Of a stretch of DNA of 64,000 nt, positions 1 through 11,340 are shown piece by piece. Location: contig CM114272.1 of assembly GCA_050084515.1 (NCBI GenBank), positions 42,904,001 through 42,968,000 on the forward strand. Reading direction: 5' to 3'. The number at the start of each line of letters is the position of its first letter. Position 1 is the first letter of the stretch. The notes under the pieces are model-generated. The model saw only the letters and a program-made list of their open reading frames with translations. It was not told where the DNA came from and did no database searches. A program made the translations under genes and the position numbers. This DNA comes from Blasia pusilla (taxonomy: Eukaryota > Marchantiophyta > Marchantiopsida > Blasiales).

Positions 1-3000
1 CGGAAAGCACACATTAGTAATACAATAAATGGCAAGATATGTTGATATCATGGAAAGCTTACACTGATATCATGTTCTTCTCTGTCAAAGATCCTACATT
101 CCCTGTCACAGAATGATCACCATGTCTCAGCCAAAGTCTCTAGAGTCGAAAGAACCACAACACTTTAGATGCCAAAACTACACAAATCCTCAAGTCAAAC
201 TTACGTGAGAAGAAAATATCAATGTAATTACCACAAACCCTCCAAGTATAGTTGGGTCCCGAGGCTTCTGTCATGGCAAACAGCCATTCTCTCAAACATA
301 TCCTGCAAACAAGCTTGCACTCTCTTTGAAGCAATTCGTTGAGGCCCAACCCAATTCTGCTTGACAGTCCTATTCACATCATCCCACTTCAAGCCATGCT
401 CATGAATTTTGTAGTGGTTATAGACATTTTTCACATATGACAAAGATGCGTGTTGATCTCCAAGGACACAAGTAGCCGAGCATCTATCCAATGGAATAAT
501 TGTTTTTTTCCCATTGTGGGGTGCATCCTAGTCTCCAAAGCCATACAAATCACCATTAGGAAGAATAGAGACATAATACTGCCATCCTTCCCACCCCACA
601 CTATACTTAGGTGCAGTAGATTTAACACCCCTAAAATCCTCCATCGTTAGTTTTCTATGACGAGCATCCCCGTCACTGGCATGTCCTAATAAAGGCCCGA
701 CATCACCTCGACAATACTCATCCCACATTCAGCTGCACCCAATGTTGTCTCACCCACTCTTCAGTGAACTTGTTACACGTGGCAGTAACACAGAGGGCCA
801 ATTTAGGCATAGACTCATGAAGAGGATTTACAATGATAACTCTAGCATACATGCCTTACAGTAACCCTGGAAAATACTTACAATCTTATGGTAGCCCTCA
901 TCACCCTCCCCGACCAGTACTTCCATTCCATATGAACATTGGTGTGCCTCTTTGGGCCCAAAAAACCCAATTAGGGTATCATACTTGGCCTCCCATCTGT
1001 CAGACATGACTCTGTAATGCTAGGTTATATTCACAAGTAGAAAATTGTTCAGTGGCTTATAATTTGTTGTATTGAATCTCAAAAAACTCACCTATGCCTC
1101 TCCTTAATCCTCTGCAAATACTACAGGGACATCTCCTTCAATTCCAAGAGTTTGCTTTGATGCAGATAAAATTTTGCCAACCTCCATGAATATCTCTTTT
1201 CGTAATCTAGCTCTAAAGGGTGGTAACTTGGCTATGTCTCACTTCAATGTTCTTAGACTTGGACCAGCTAAGTTCTTCTGAAAGCAGTGGGCCACTTGCC
1301 TGCCACCAAATTGTAGCATTGCTTGGGCTATGGATTTGGTTCTTTTACCGTACCTAAAACCCTTGACAGCCCTAGTTAGATTTCTAGCAACATTTGTCAT
1401 GAAATCCCATAACCCTTCTTTGCCACAAAATGCTCCAATCCTATGCCCATTCACTATATTCCTAAGGAATAGTCTCAGATCCTTCCTATCTGTAGCTACT
1501 CCTAATAATTCCTCTTGTTTCCTCCGCCTAGTACTCAAGGCAGCTACTTTGGCAGCATACTTTGATAGAAGCCATCGTTGCTTTCTGAATTTGGAAGTCA
1601 CATTTGCAACGTGCTATCTGTGCTCTGTCTTGGTGAGACAATCCAATCGTATCCCCCCCATTGGTATCTCTAGCTCCTCTTGGCACTAAAGCTTTTGCTT
1701 CCCTGTGCACCCAACCAAGGAAATCATCCAATCGCTTTACTGACTCACATTTACTACACGTTAGGTTCATAAACCTCACACCATTGTAAGAAAACCTTTC
1801 ACATTGCTTGTGTCTAAAACAACCCTGAATGGTCACTAGAGACTCTAGAGTAGGATTGTAAACGTGGGCACAACAGGTTAACTTGCAATCCCACAAGGCC
1901 CCTCCCTCTTGATCATCAAGAATAGCCTTGACATCCATTTGATCTCCTCTCCACTTCACCATTTCATCCCATAATCCCCAACAAAGCAAACTTAGTCCAG
2001 GATCTATTGCTGGATCTGACCCACCTTTCCTAGAAGAGCTCCCAACGTTGGACTTATCTCTTGTGAAGAACTTCAGGATTGATCCCTGTGATGGGTGTTG
2101 ATCCTTGGTATCTGCTTTCCTTGGTCTGCCTCTCTTCCCAGACCTCAATGCAATCTCCATAGAAGCCTCCTTGACCTCAGAGGCATCCAAGTGATCCCGA
2201 CTGACCATGTGTTATCTCAAATTATGATCCAAATTCAATTTCTTTGGGCACATGTTTGTATGCAACTTTCCACACACCCTACACCTGACCTTAAACAGGT
2301 ATGACATATTGGCATACTGAGGATCTGTGGGAGATGGTGTCACAAAGAACACCTCCCTATCACCCCCAACATCATCATTGAGCTGGGAGACAATCTCTAG
2401 TCCTCTAGAAATGGCCTCACCATGATCAAATTCAGGTCTGTAAACATCACTAGGTTGCATCAATGATGTAGGAAATTTTCTTCTCTTACAAAAGCTATCC
2501 TTATGTTTCGGGTTAACTAGATGCTTTGTCCTAAAATTGCTAAAGCAATTTGCAATAGCTTTCACATTTTGGGAATTCTCTGCATTCCCATAGTTCACTC
2601 TACACTCCAAACACTCTAGATGTCCTCTGACATCTGTTCCATCATCCCATGTCTTCACCCTCCAATTGTGATTCTTGTATCTATTCTTCTCAACCTACTT
2701 CCCTAATCTTATGAACTCATCATTCGAGCATTTTGCAGCTAGATCTGCCATCAACACTGACCCAAATGAGGCTCGGACAGAACCCTGGTTTGTGATATCA
2801 ACTGAACCCACCGGATGTGCGTCAATTTCCGTATGGTTCTCAGATATTGGAGCTGAACCTGTTATAATCTCGGCTATAATAGACAAGGTGGTTGTAGAAG
2901 ATTGGGAGGACACTTGCATTGTCCTCCCACAAGGGCCTACAGGTAATTGTTGAATGACATCTACTATACCATCCATCAGCAGAATGACCTTCTCTACATT

Positions 3001-3182
3001 CCGGTGCTTTCTACCAAGGAGCTTGAAGTCCCAAAATCAAATTCCACAATTGCAGAACATTTCAAGCGCAGGTCTGCTAGTGTCTGCCCATCTAAGTAAC
3101 CTAAAACACAAATAGGCTCATCATTCTCTCTTTCACCCCTCTTTTCAACCAATCTGACACTAGCTCTACTACAAGTCAACAT
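1..3182 (-). pseudogene. Decayed transposon-type zinc-finger protein, continues past left edge
   Basis: One minus-strand coding region can be followed from an ATG at 3180-3182 to the window edge through several frames. N-terminal part: 2994-3182 and 2695-2976. A BED-like finger follows at about 2500-2620 (CLEC, then paired His in KHLVNPKH), and a second C-x2-C/H-x4-H finger spans 2185-2290, broken by TAA at 2209-2211. Then come an AT-hook and a PIP-box, a Cys/His cluster around 1740-1830, and a basic stretch at 1239-1601 ending GPSLRTLK with a TGA. The frame continues through DIAKLPPFRARLRKEI to about 1110. The C-terminal half shows GPLLGHASDGDARHRKL (near 650-700), GDQHASLSYVKNVY and GDHSVTGN (about 90-130). 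Stops and at least three frameshifts make it a pseudogene. I recognise the architecture as a plant repeat-associated family but cannot name it; a distant P-element/THAP-like transposase is possible. Confidence 0.6.
2065..2136 (-). other. AT-hook plus PCNA-interacting (PIP) box motif
   Basis: In the protein fragment starting at 2208, residues 25-31 read KRGRPRK, an AT-hook core that binds the minor groove of AT-rich DNA (2116-2136). Ten residues later, residues 41-48 read QGSILKFF, which fits the PIP-box pattern Q-x-x-I-x-x-F-F (2065-2088). PIP boxes dock proteins onto the replication clamp PCNA. Both motifs are read directly; their function in this protein is inference. Confidence 0.6.
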
Positions 3183-3490
3183 TGGAATCTATGGGGATAC
3201 ACACATGAACCTGTTATACAAACCACAACAGAGAATACAACACCACAAATAAGATCCAAAGCAATTCTACAATTAAATACTACTTTGCATTCAATCTCAC
3301 TCAGTATAAATTTGTATACACAATCATGTCATCTCCTTAATTTAAGACATTCCGTTTAAAGCCACCACAGGGCAAACATTTTCTTTTAAATACTCAATCC
3401 TAAATCCCAAAATCTAGTGGCCTAACTTGCATTTATTACCCAAGTGGAGTATCTTAGAAAGTAGCCTGAGGGGCTAGTCCCATGGTAGGT
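3183..3490. other. No gene seen between two minus-strand pseudogenes
   Basis: About 300 bp of AT-rich sequence separates the end of the PHD fragment from the start codon of the zinc-finger pseudogene. I see no open frame, repeat or clear TATA box. It may be the promoter of the downstream pseudogene or an intron if the two coding parts once formed one gene. Confidence 0.3.
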
Positions 3491-4221
3491 TCACTCAGGA
3501 GTAGGCACACACTGGCTCTGTGGAATTGTATGATGACGGCAATACATAAGTCGCCACTCACCAAAATTCCACCTGCCATTAACATCACAACCTTTGTGCA
3601 AGTGTCTCTTGCCTCCTAGGGTCTGAACATAACACCAAGCAGGGGGACATCTACGACACTGCACTAAGTCGTATATGCTAACATGATATACCTTGCATGC
3701 ATCACAATAGTGACGCAAGCAGATGAGTGCATTAGGAGCAACATAAGGGTTCTGCACTGTGTCAGCCTCGAGGTGAGCCTACAGTAGTCCTCCGACAAGC
3801 AAGCGTGTCTTCACACAGCCCGGGTGATAAAAGGAGTAACAATCCGGATGAGCACACTTAATGAATCGTGTCTCAAACTCAGTATGCCCAACAACACGAC
3901 CAACCAGCCCACAAGAGAAAAAAATGGCTCCATGATCAACACATAGGTCACATACCCAAGGTCCACTCCAATCGTGATTTTGAGGGAGCACGATAGGGAT
4001 GCACGTCTACCCTTGCCATTATCTCGGTTGGTGGGCATGCCACCTCCAATCCAGTGAAAATGGCAACCACAAGCACCATCACAAAATATAACATCACCTC
4101 CCTCATTACAAGAAAAGCAGCATGGGGGATCCATTTGGTGATGCTCAGTATATGAATACTGATCTAGCAAGGGAACATTCGCCATTGTGTGTGTCTGTAT
4201 GTGCGCGCAATTCTTACCCAT
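3491..4221 (-). pseudogene. EDM2-like multi-PHD-finger protein fragment
   Basis: The 4221-4010 frame carries CCFSCNEGGDVIFCDGACG followed by FHW, a PHD-type Cys4-His start. After a one-base frameshift near 4000 the second frame gives WVCDLCVDHGAIFFSC, then FIKCAHPDCYSFYHPGCV, and past a single TAG (3779-3781) CLRHYCDACKVY, LVQCRRCPPAWCYV and WRLMYCRHH. This order of C-x2-C pairs, the FYHPxCV finger and the final YCxxH is the layout of the PHD/ADD-like triplet in plant EDM2-type proteins, chromatin readers that affect H3K9 methylation and transcript processing at transposon-bearing genes. No methyltransferase-like C-terminal part is present, so this is a fragment. One frameshift and one stop are the only clear lesions, so it decayed less than its neighbour. 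It could be a captured host gene piece or part of a transposon; the sequence does not decide. Confidence 0.6.
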
Positions 4222-5499
4222 GGCAGAGAACAGTTACCGGCGATGACTCTCTATCATGCGGAAAAAAGAGTTGCAGCCCAATGGTGGTCATATCCAATGG
4301 CCTCCAATAGGGCAGTCACTTCCCTATGATCTCCTTCAATACACCCTGCACAAAAAGGATGCCAGCACATGTAGTCAGGAATTATACACATAAGTTTTAG
4401 TAAGGCTAATGCAAACACAAGCATAAACGTAGTGGTCTCGATTTGAGGCTTTACATCTTATCCATGCTATTATAAATCTTGAATATTTTACTAAAGGTGT
4501 TAAGCCATTTCGTATGGATTTCAAATACGGTTACCCTTGGAGTCTCAAGGGTAATCGTATATGTGCATCCAATAGCTGCGGGATCCATGCTCTAAAGCAG
4601 CAATAGAAATAGCTTCACTTGATAGTTACTCTTTGGAAACTATCATGCCGCCTTCTTTTCTTCTCTGCTTCATTAAGCTTGCAAAGCCGCACCAAGGACC
4701 CACTAAGAGCCCCCTTGTGGTTGGTGGTATAATATGTGAGAATTTGTACCACGATCCTTACTGTTAGAACGAACTCTGTTCTAATAGAACGAACCCTATC
4801 ATCCAAAGATGAACTTCTTGGGATGATAGTAAAAGTCTACATGAATGGAGACTTTCACAAAGAGATGCCTCCAAGCCTCAATAAGCAGAAAAATACATAA
4901 CCCGAAAAAGGTGGATGTGTAAACTGGGTGTGGTGCATACTTATGTCCTAACAGTGATCCAAGTAACAAAATGTGGCAGTGGTATTGCAGGTTTTCAGGA
5001 CTTCCATACAAATAACACAAGACCTAAAGATGAGTGTGGAAGATACAATGGACAACATCTCTATGTCTGACTCTACACCCACCGCCTCCACAGGAAAACA
5101 ATCATGGTTTGGTCAAAGTGATAATGACTGCGTTTGGTATGCTTGAGTATATCTGCCTGACCCGATTACTACTCTTTATTCCCCTGTGTGTTTAGAGTGT
5201 TTTCAATTAAACAAGTTCAAGATGTATCTGTCATTACTTCTCATTAACAAATCTCATGTTCTCACTACCATATGCAGCAGAGCGATTGTAAGGCCAGGGA
5301 GACGAGGGAGCAGCAAACCGGCTGTAAGGCGAGGAGGGGTGTGTCATGAAAATGATTAAAAATAAAACATACCACTCTCCCAAAAAGATAAGTGCCCAAA
5401 GTCACATACCTTGCCAATTCAAATTCAACATACGTTAGGATAAAAAAGCACCCAATTTTTTCCAACAGAAAAATTAATGAATGCTAGCCTAAAAAAAAA
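4222..5499. other. Gene-free stretch with a short inverted repeat
   Basis: I see no convincing coding region. A 9 bp perfect inverted repeat (TTACCCTTG, loop 6, CAAGGGTAA) lies at 4531-4554 and extends outward past one mismatch to ATACG/CGTAT at 4525-4560. A 12-residue plus-strand stretch near 4825-4870 faintly resembles copia reverse transcriptase but is too short to call. Confidence 0.35.
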
Positions 5500-6903
5500 C
5501 TTTTCCAAAAGAAGCAATCCAAGCACACGAACACGGAGACTTCAAATCCTGAACCCTAAAAATCGTCTCCCATGTTTTCTTTGACTATGGAAGCGATAAT
5601 GGCCAATCTAAACCGTTGAATTTTGCACCGCATTTAATTCAAACACATGTTCCAAGTTTCAACATCATCCAATAATTGGAACAAAACATACCTTAATATG
5701 AACATGAAAATGAAACAAACCCTTGAAACATTCCTACTCATAACCATCCTCTTCTGTCTTGACCCCTTGTTTCCTTCCCTCCCCCTCAACCAAGGTTCCA
5801 AAAACCCGGCCGAGAACTAGGCGACGTTGGGAGGACAGAGGACCCCGCCCTCGGCTCGACGCCGAGGACAGGGCCCGAGCCAAGAGAGAAGATCTGAACC
5901 ATTGAAGTTTGCAAGGGATTTAATTCAAAGGCACGTGCCAAGTTTCATCACCATCCAATGGTTGGAACAAAACATACCTCAATGTGAACATGAAAATGAA
6001 ACAAGCCTTTGAAACATTCCTACTCGGAATAATCCTCTTCTGTCTTCACCCCTAGTTTTCTTCCCTCCCCCTCATCCAGGGTTCCAAAAATCATGAAACT
6101 TTTGCCAAAGAGGCAATCCAAGCCCAAGAACACAAGCAAAAAATCAAAACTTGAAATGACCACCCACGCATGAAAATAAAACTCGTAAACCCTAAAAATG
6201 GTCTCTTATTTTTTGTTTGAGTATAGACACCAGGAGAGCAGATCTGAACCGTTGAAGTTTGTGAGAGATTTAATTAAAAGTCACATGCCAAGTGTCAACA
6301 CCATCCAATGGTTGGAACAAAACATACCTCAATTTAAACATGACAATGAAACAAACCCTTGAAACACTCCTCAAAAGCATCCTCTTTTGTCTTCACCCCT
6401 AGTTTTCTTCCCTCCCCCTCATCCAGGGTTTCAAAAATCATGAAACTTTTTCCAAAGAGGCAATCCAAGCCCTGGAACACAAGGGAAAAATAAAAACTTG
6501 AAATGACCATGCACGCATGCAGATAAAAATCGTAAACCCTAAAATGGTCTCTGATTATTTGTTTGAGTATAGACACCAAGAGAGAAGATCTGAACCGTTG
6601 AAGTTTGGAAGGGATTTAATTCAAAGGCATGTGCCAAGTTTCATCACCATCCAATAGTTGAAACGAACCATACCTCAATGTGAACATGGAAATGAAACAA
6701 ACCCTTGAAACATTCCTACTCAGAACGATCCTCTTCCGTCTTGACCCCTAGTTTTCTTCCCTCCCCCTCAACAAGGGTTCCAAAAATCATGAAAATTTTG
6801 CCAAAGAGGCAATCCAAGCCCAAGAACAGAAGGGAAAAATCAAAACTTGAAATAACTACCCACGCATGAAAATAAAAATGGTAAACCCTAAATTTGGTTT
6901 TAT
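5500..6903. repeat. Tandem array, four units of about 346 bp
   Basis: The phrase GATCTGAACCGTTGAAG recurs at about 5893, 6241 and 6587, with a diverged version at about 5606. The surrounding sequence (CATCCAATGGTTGGAAC, then a CTTCCCTCCCCCTCA block, then AATCCAAGCCCAAGAAC) repeats in the same order, giving a 346-347 bp period for the last three units. The first unit carries a GC-rich insertion at 5808-5882 not found in the others. The array ends abruptly at about 6903. Confidence 0.8.
5808..5882. other. GC-rich insertion inside tandem repeat unit 1
   Basis: A 75 bp GC-rich segment interrupts the AT-rich repeat unit. It contains a 7 bp stem (CCTCGGC 5849-5855, loop TCGAC, GCCGAGG 5861-5867). 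Its composition is unlike its surroundings. Origin unknown. Confidence 0.45.
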
Positions 6904-7074
6904 GTTTTTTTATGTGCCCCTTACTTCCTTGAACATCTTCCATGTACAGATTATAATTAATAATGCCCTATTGTTATTATAAGTTTTTCCCCATATTAAA
7001 AATACCCTTAAGTTCTTCCATAAAACTTTATAAGTCTTATCCAAAATCGAATTAAAAAAGAGAGAATTCTGGGT
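6904..7074. other. AT-rich junction between gypsy fragment and tandem array
   Basis: About 170 bp of AT-rich sequence in which no domain can be read, although one minus-strand frame happens to stay open from the RNase H. It marks where the gypsy fragment was truncated. Confidence 0.3.
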
Positions 7075-8028
7075 CTCAAAATACTTGAGTGAAATGTTAT
7101 CGGTGAACACTAGAGTCCGGTGAAGTCCAAAATAGTGACGCCACTTTCTCAAACAATGAACCACCACGAACAACTCTTTCTCATGAGTGGGCCATCTCCT
7201 TTCGGTGTCGCTAAGCTTCTTGCTCTCGTATGCTACTGGTCTCCCTTCTTGCACCAACATTCATGCAATCGAAAAATCACTAGCATGAGTGTGCACCTGG
7301 AATGGTTTGTTGAACTCCGATAGCTTCAGAACTGGTTCTTGCGATAGGATCTCCCTTGAGATCTCCTTGACTTGGTCGAACGCCTCATCCATCTCCTAGA
7401 TCCATGTAGTGCTACCAAAAATTTTGGTCCAATCCGTGAGAGGTTTCATTATTCTCGTAAAGTTCTTCACGTAAGTCCGGTAAAACTAGACCGCTCTAAT
7501 GAACCTCCTCATCCCCTTCATTGTGGAAAGATATTTCCATTTGGAAACTGCTTTCACCTTCTCCATGTCTGACTCACTCTATTTGTGCTAATCACATGAC
7601 CCAAACCTTGATCTTGGTCAACTTGAACTCACTCTTTTCCACATTCGCATACAACTTGTTCACCCTTAGTTTTGCAAAAACCATCCTCAAATGTTGAGTG
7701 TGCTCCTCTACTCACTTCAAGTAGATTAGTATGTCATCCATGTAGATGATTACATACTCATCCGTCTCCTAATGAAACATAGAGTTCAACAATGTGGTGA
7801 ACGTCGGAGGCGCATTACATAGACCGCAAGGCATCACCACAAACTCGAATGAGCCATATCTCGTCCTACACAAGTCTTCTCCACGTCTACTTTGGCAATC
7901 CAAATCTGGTAATATCTTGACTTCAAATCAATCCTTCTAAAATACTTCGCACCTGAAAATCGATCAAAGTTGCCATCCATCCTCTGAAGAGGATAGTTGT
8001 TCCTTACTATCACTTTATTTAGCGCACG
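7075..8028 (-). pseudogene. Ty3/gypsy chromovirus pol: reverse transcriptase core and RNase H
   Basis: Reading the minus strand from 8028: NYRALNKVIV, a degenerate [25 protein letters not shown], the catalytic YMDDILIY (around 7740), then GMRRFI and FTRIMKPLT, and RNase H with MLVQEGRPVAYESKKLSDTE, EKELFVVVHCLRKWRHYF and DNISLKYFETQ at 7080-7260. The YFETQ ending is typical of plant chromoviruses. Homology stops at about 7075, where unrelated AT-rich sequence runs to the tandem array. Several stops interrupt it. The upstream part of the same gene lies at 9473-10858, beyond an insertion. Integrase is absent. Confidence 0.8.
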
Positions 8029-8033
8029 GTAAT

Positions 8034-9467
8034 TTTTTGAAATTTTGATAAAGAAGTCAATTTTGTACAGAATTGTGGTGAAGTCTTCATTGAGGGAAGA
8101 CTAAAGACTCAAGACTAGGAGTAAAGACGTATACTTCACAGAAATCGTGTGGAAACATGGAATGACAGAACTCTAATGAAAGGACAGGACATAGTGAGAA
8201 ATTGAGAACTGTCTTGAAGGAGTGAGAGTTATGTAAGAGTAGGAAAAGAGTGGGAAAGAAGAGGCGCGGGTACTTCTCAGGGAAGACTGCAGTATGAATA
8301 TTGGTGGAGACTATCAACTAAGACTATGAAAAACTTCTTCTTTGTAGCAAAAGATCCAAGGGAGTCTTCGTGCAAAGATTGTGAACAAAGAACGAAGACA
8401 GAAGACCCAAGAGCAAAAACTAAGAAATCCAAGAAGAAGAAGAAGAGGAAATCAAAGAGTCTTCACAAATCGGGAAGGTGTATGAAGAATAGGAATAGAA
8501 AGAGAAAGAATGTTGTAAAGAAAGTGAATTGAAAGAAAGTCGCTTGGAGGACTCTTCACGACGGTAGTAGGATAAGAGTCTTCGCGAAGATAGGATCACA
8601 AAGATAGGACAACGAAGACTGCAAAGACTGTGAAAAATGAATCGTCGCGGTAGTTTCAGAAGCTAGAAATGAAGAGGCGCAGCGGTTCACAAAGAAGCAA
8701 AAATGAATCGCTAGGGCAACCAACCGACTTAAAGAAATAAAGGGTTGGAGGATCTGAACCGAGGGGGTTAACAGTTAGAAATCTAGAGTAGAATAGGAAA
8801 ACTCATGAATTGTAAGAAACTATTTAAAGAATAGTGCAGAAGAACAAGTGGTAAGTCCCTTGTATCTTGGGTTTCCTAGTACTTTTGGTGGATTGTGTGA
8901 GGAGTCTTTAGGGGATGATCCAAGCCAAAGAGTCTTGTACTCTCTAAAGCTTGCAATACTTTCTAGTTCTTTCCACTCTTTGATGTATTAGAAGTGTCTT
9001 CTCTCATGCTTTCTCATGTGCGGAGTTGAATGTAAACCTTATTGGGTTGCGGTATGGATGAGAGTTGAGTCTTTTTATTTCGGAATTCCATAAGATAATC
9101 ATAAAGAGCGTAGGAAAGTTGTAAGACAGTGAATAACCTACCATGAAAGATTTAGTTCTGAAAGTAGGGGGAGACGCTACCTTCTTGAGGTCTCTTTGAA
9201 GTCTTCATTGGAACTTTGTTATCCAAGATTCACAAGAGTCTTTACCTGCACTTGAGAAGAGTCTTTTCCAAGAGGGAAGAAAACCATTTGATCTTTTGTA
9301 CTAGTGAAGACAATGTACTTGTAGTTAGCTAAGTGCTTAGTAAAGAAGGAGTTATTCTTGATATTTCTTATAAAACCTCTCTTTACTTAGGAAACAGTGA
9401 TCTCTTGGGAACGAACTTGATACTCTACGATTAAAAGAGTACCTTTTTCCTTGAGTTGTACATTACA
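8034..9467 (+). mobile_element. 1.43 kb LTR-like insertion in gypsy pol, with 5 bp duplication
   Basis: The gypsy reverse transcriptase reads LRLCVDY up to about 9473 and resumes with NYRALNK below 8029, so 8034-9467 is an insertion. The pentamer GTAAT sits at both edges (8029-8033 and 9468-9472), a target-site duplication. The insert ends ...ACATTACA and, after a run of T, starts TGAAATTTTG, a TG...CA-like pair. A plus-strand TATA-like TATTTAAAG at 8821-8829 is followed by transcribed-leader-like sequence, and repeated GAAGTCTTCATTG words occur at both ends. No protein domain is visible, so a solo LTR is the simplest reading. The 69-residue basic plus-strand frame at 8326-8532 is low complexity and not called. 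Confidence 0.6.
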
Positions 9468-9472
9468 GTAAT

Positions 9473-10858
9473 CAACACAAAGTCTCAACTTTCCATCTTT
9501 CTTCTTCACAAAGAGAATGGGCGCTCCATAAGGTGACTTAGCTTGCTAGTTTGGATATAACCCCTCTCTAAAAGTTCATCCAAATGTTTCTTCAACTCCG
9601 CAAGTTCCTCTTGATTCAACCTATATGGCGCCTTTCAAGATGGTTGAGACCCTAGTATCACCTCTATCTTATGATCAACCGCCCTATATGGTGGCAACTC
9701 AGTCGGAAGCTCCTCCGTCAAGACATCACTAAATTCCTTCCCTAGTCTCGTAAGTGTTTCAGGGATTCCCCTTGAAGCTTAGTCTTGATCTTTGTGTCTT
9801 GTTCTTGAGTTTTCCTCTACTTGTCTCATCAAGAAGAGAAATCCATCCTCTAACTCGGTCAAACTCTTCCTCGTTATGGCGTTCACGAACTATGTCTTCG
9901 TTGGAAACTCAAAAACCAACCTGACTTGTAACCACTTGCCTTTTACGAAGATGCTCAACCTCAAAGGTCTTTGCCTCAGTTCCACCTCATACGCTTCTAC
10001 AAATATGTTTCCCAAGACTCCATCGATTTTGTCCATATCGCATACCGTGAAGTTTTCCTTCAACTCGAATACTCGGCATCCCATAGTTAGCCCTAAAACC
10101 AACTCTTAGATCTTGTGGGCGTTGCCTCCCACAAAACCCACTCTAATTGGTTTTTCTGCCTTAGTGGTCGACAACCCCAAAGCCTTCACAATTCTCAGGC
10201 TCAAGGAGGAGTTTTGAAGCACCTGAATCAACGAGTAACATCACATCGCAATCACGATCTTGGATCTTAGGTAAACCAAATTGGGCGTCCTCTTGGTGAC
10301 TTGGAGAGATGCCTCTAGACCTCTTGCCGATAACTCCTTAGCAGCAAACGAACTCATACTCGGATTACTAACATTGGGCTTCAAGCATTTCTTAGCCATG
10401 TGCCTGGGTTCATTAAAATTTTAGCAAATCACTTTGGCGTTCCGTGACTTCGGGTACGGCGCTCCTTTCAGCTTCATGTTGAGTTCCACTCGTTTCGCTG
10501 CTTGGGTAAGAGGTCCTCCATGGGTCGTGCTCACCCCCACTCCAAACCCTCTTAGACGCCACTTTGTTTTTTGGTAACTTCGAAAAAAAAATTATGCTCA
10601 AAGGATCTTTGGACTTGGACTTCGTCGTCCTCTATCCGCTCCACTACCTTCAAAGGTTCCGCATAGGTCTTCGGTAGCTCTAGCATCCAAAAGAGGACCT
10701 GTTCTATGCTCGACTTAAGTCCACTTAAGAAGATATCCTTCTTTGCAAACTCATCCATCTTTGGGATGGGGTTCATTCTCGCATTGAACTCTCGCACATA
10801 AGCACTAATGGACCCACTTTCCCGCAACTGTACAAACTCCACTCCATCGCAAAAATAT
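9473..10858 (-). pseudogene. Ty3/gypsy chromovirus gag, protease region and RT N-terminus
   Basis: From 10842 downward the minus strand gives a retrotransposon gag domain (EFVQLRESGSISAYVREF, KKDIFLSGLKSSIEQVL), a broken zinc knuckle (PRHMAKKC near 10400), the protease-linked segment at 9890-10102, then LTEELPTELPPYRAVDHK and PYRLNQEELAELKKHLDE, the conserved lead-in to reverse transcriptase, ending ERGYIQTSK. It joins in order with 7075-8028 once the inserted element is removed. Many stops and shifts. Its gag start abuts a copia integrase at about 10858, so one element truncated or invaded the other. Confidence 0.75.
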
Positions 10859-10859
10859 T

Positions 10860-11340
10860 GATGATGTGCTCTGGTGGGTTATCTCTTCGTTCGAGGATAA
10901 TATGGAAGGACCACTGATATCCATCACGTGACGAGGTTGTTCCTCGAATACCATATCATGGCTCACAAGCATCTTCTTTGCCTTAAGACACCATAGGCGC
11001 ACTATATCCCATAAAGATGCATGTCCTACTCTTGGACTCGAGCTTGGTCCTTGATGCATTAGGAATATGTACAAAGTACTCGCTTCCAAAATATTGTGAA
11101 TTTTTGTACTAAAGGTACCTTATCCAAGTATACTTGATGAGGAGTCATGCCTTGCATTCACTTGGCAAGACTTCTGTTTAAAATGTAAATGGCGGTATTA
11201 AAAAATTTAACCCAAAAACCTTCTCTCAAACCTTTTTCTTTCATCATACATCTTGCCATCTCCACCATTGTACGGTTTCGACCCTCAACAACTTGATTTT
11301 GATGTGGTGTATGTACCGTGCACTAGAAGAAATTTATGGT
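10860..11340 (-). pseudogene. Ty1/copia integrase C-terminal half
   Basis: The minus strand reads HTPHQNQVVEGRNRTMVEMA, then FWVKFFNTAIYILNRSL, GMTPHQVYLDKVPL, FGSEYFVHIPNASRTKLES and CIFMGYS, ending in a shifted frame with VSHDMVFEEQ. These are the conserved blocks of the copia integrase from the catalytic Glu region to the GYS motif. The N-terminal catalytic part is missing, replaced by 11341-12490. The downstream reverse transcriptase is also missing, because gypsy gag starts immediately beyond. Confidence 0.75.

Noticed and set aside
4799-5020. Possible copia reverse transcriptase trace (VKVYMNGDFHKEM on plus strand near 4825-4870)
   Set aside because: Only about 13 residues resemble the RT block and no neighbouring copia motif is present.
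8326-8532. Lys/Arg-rich plus-strand frame
   Set aside because: Low-complexity AAG/AAA-rich sequence inside an LTR-like insertion; no domain.
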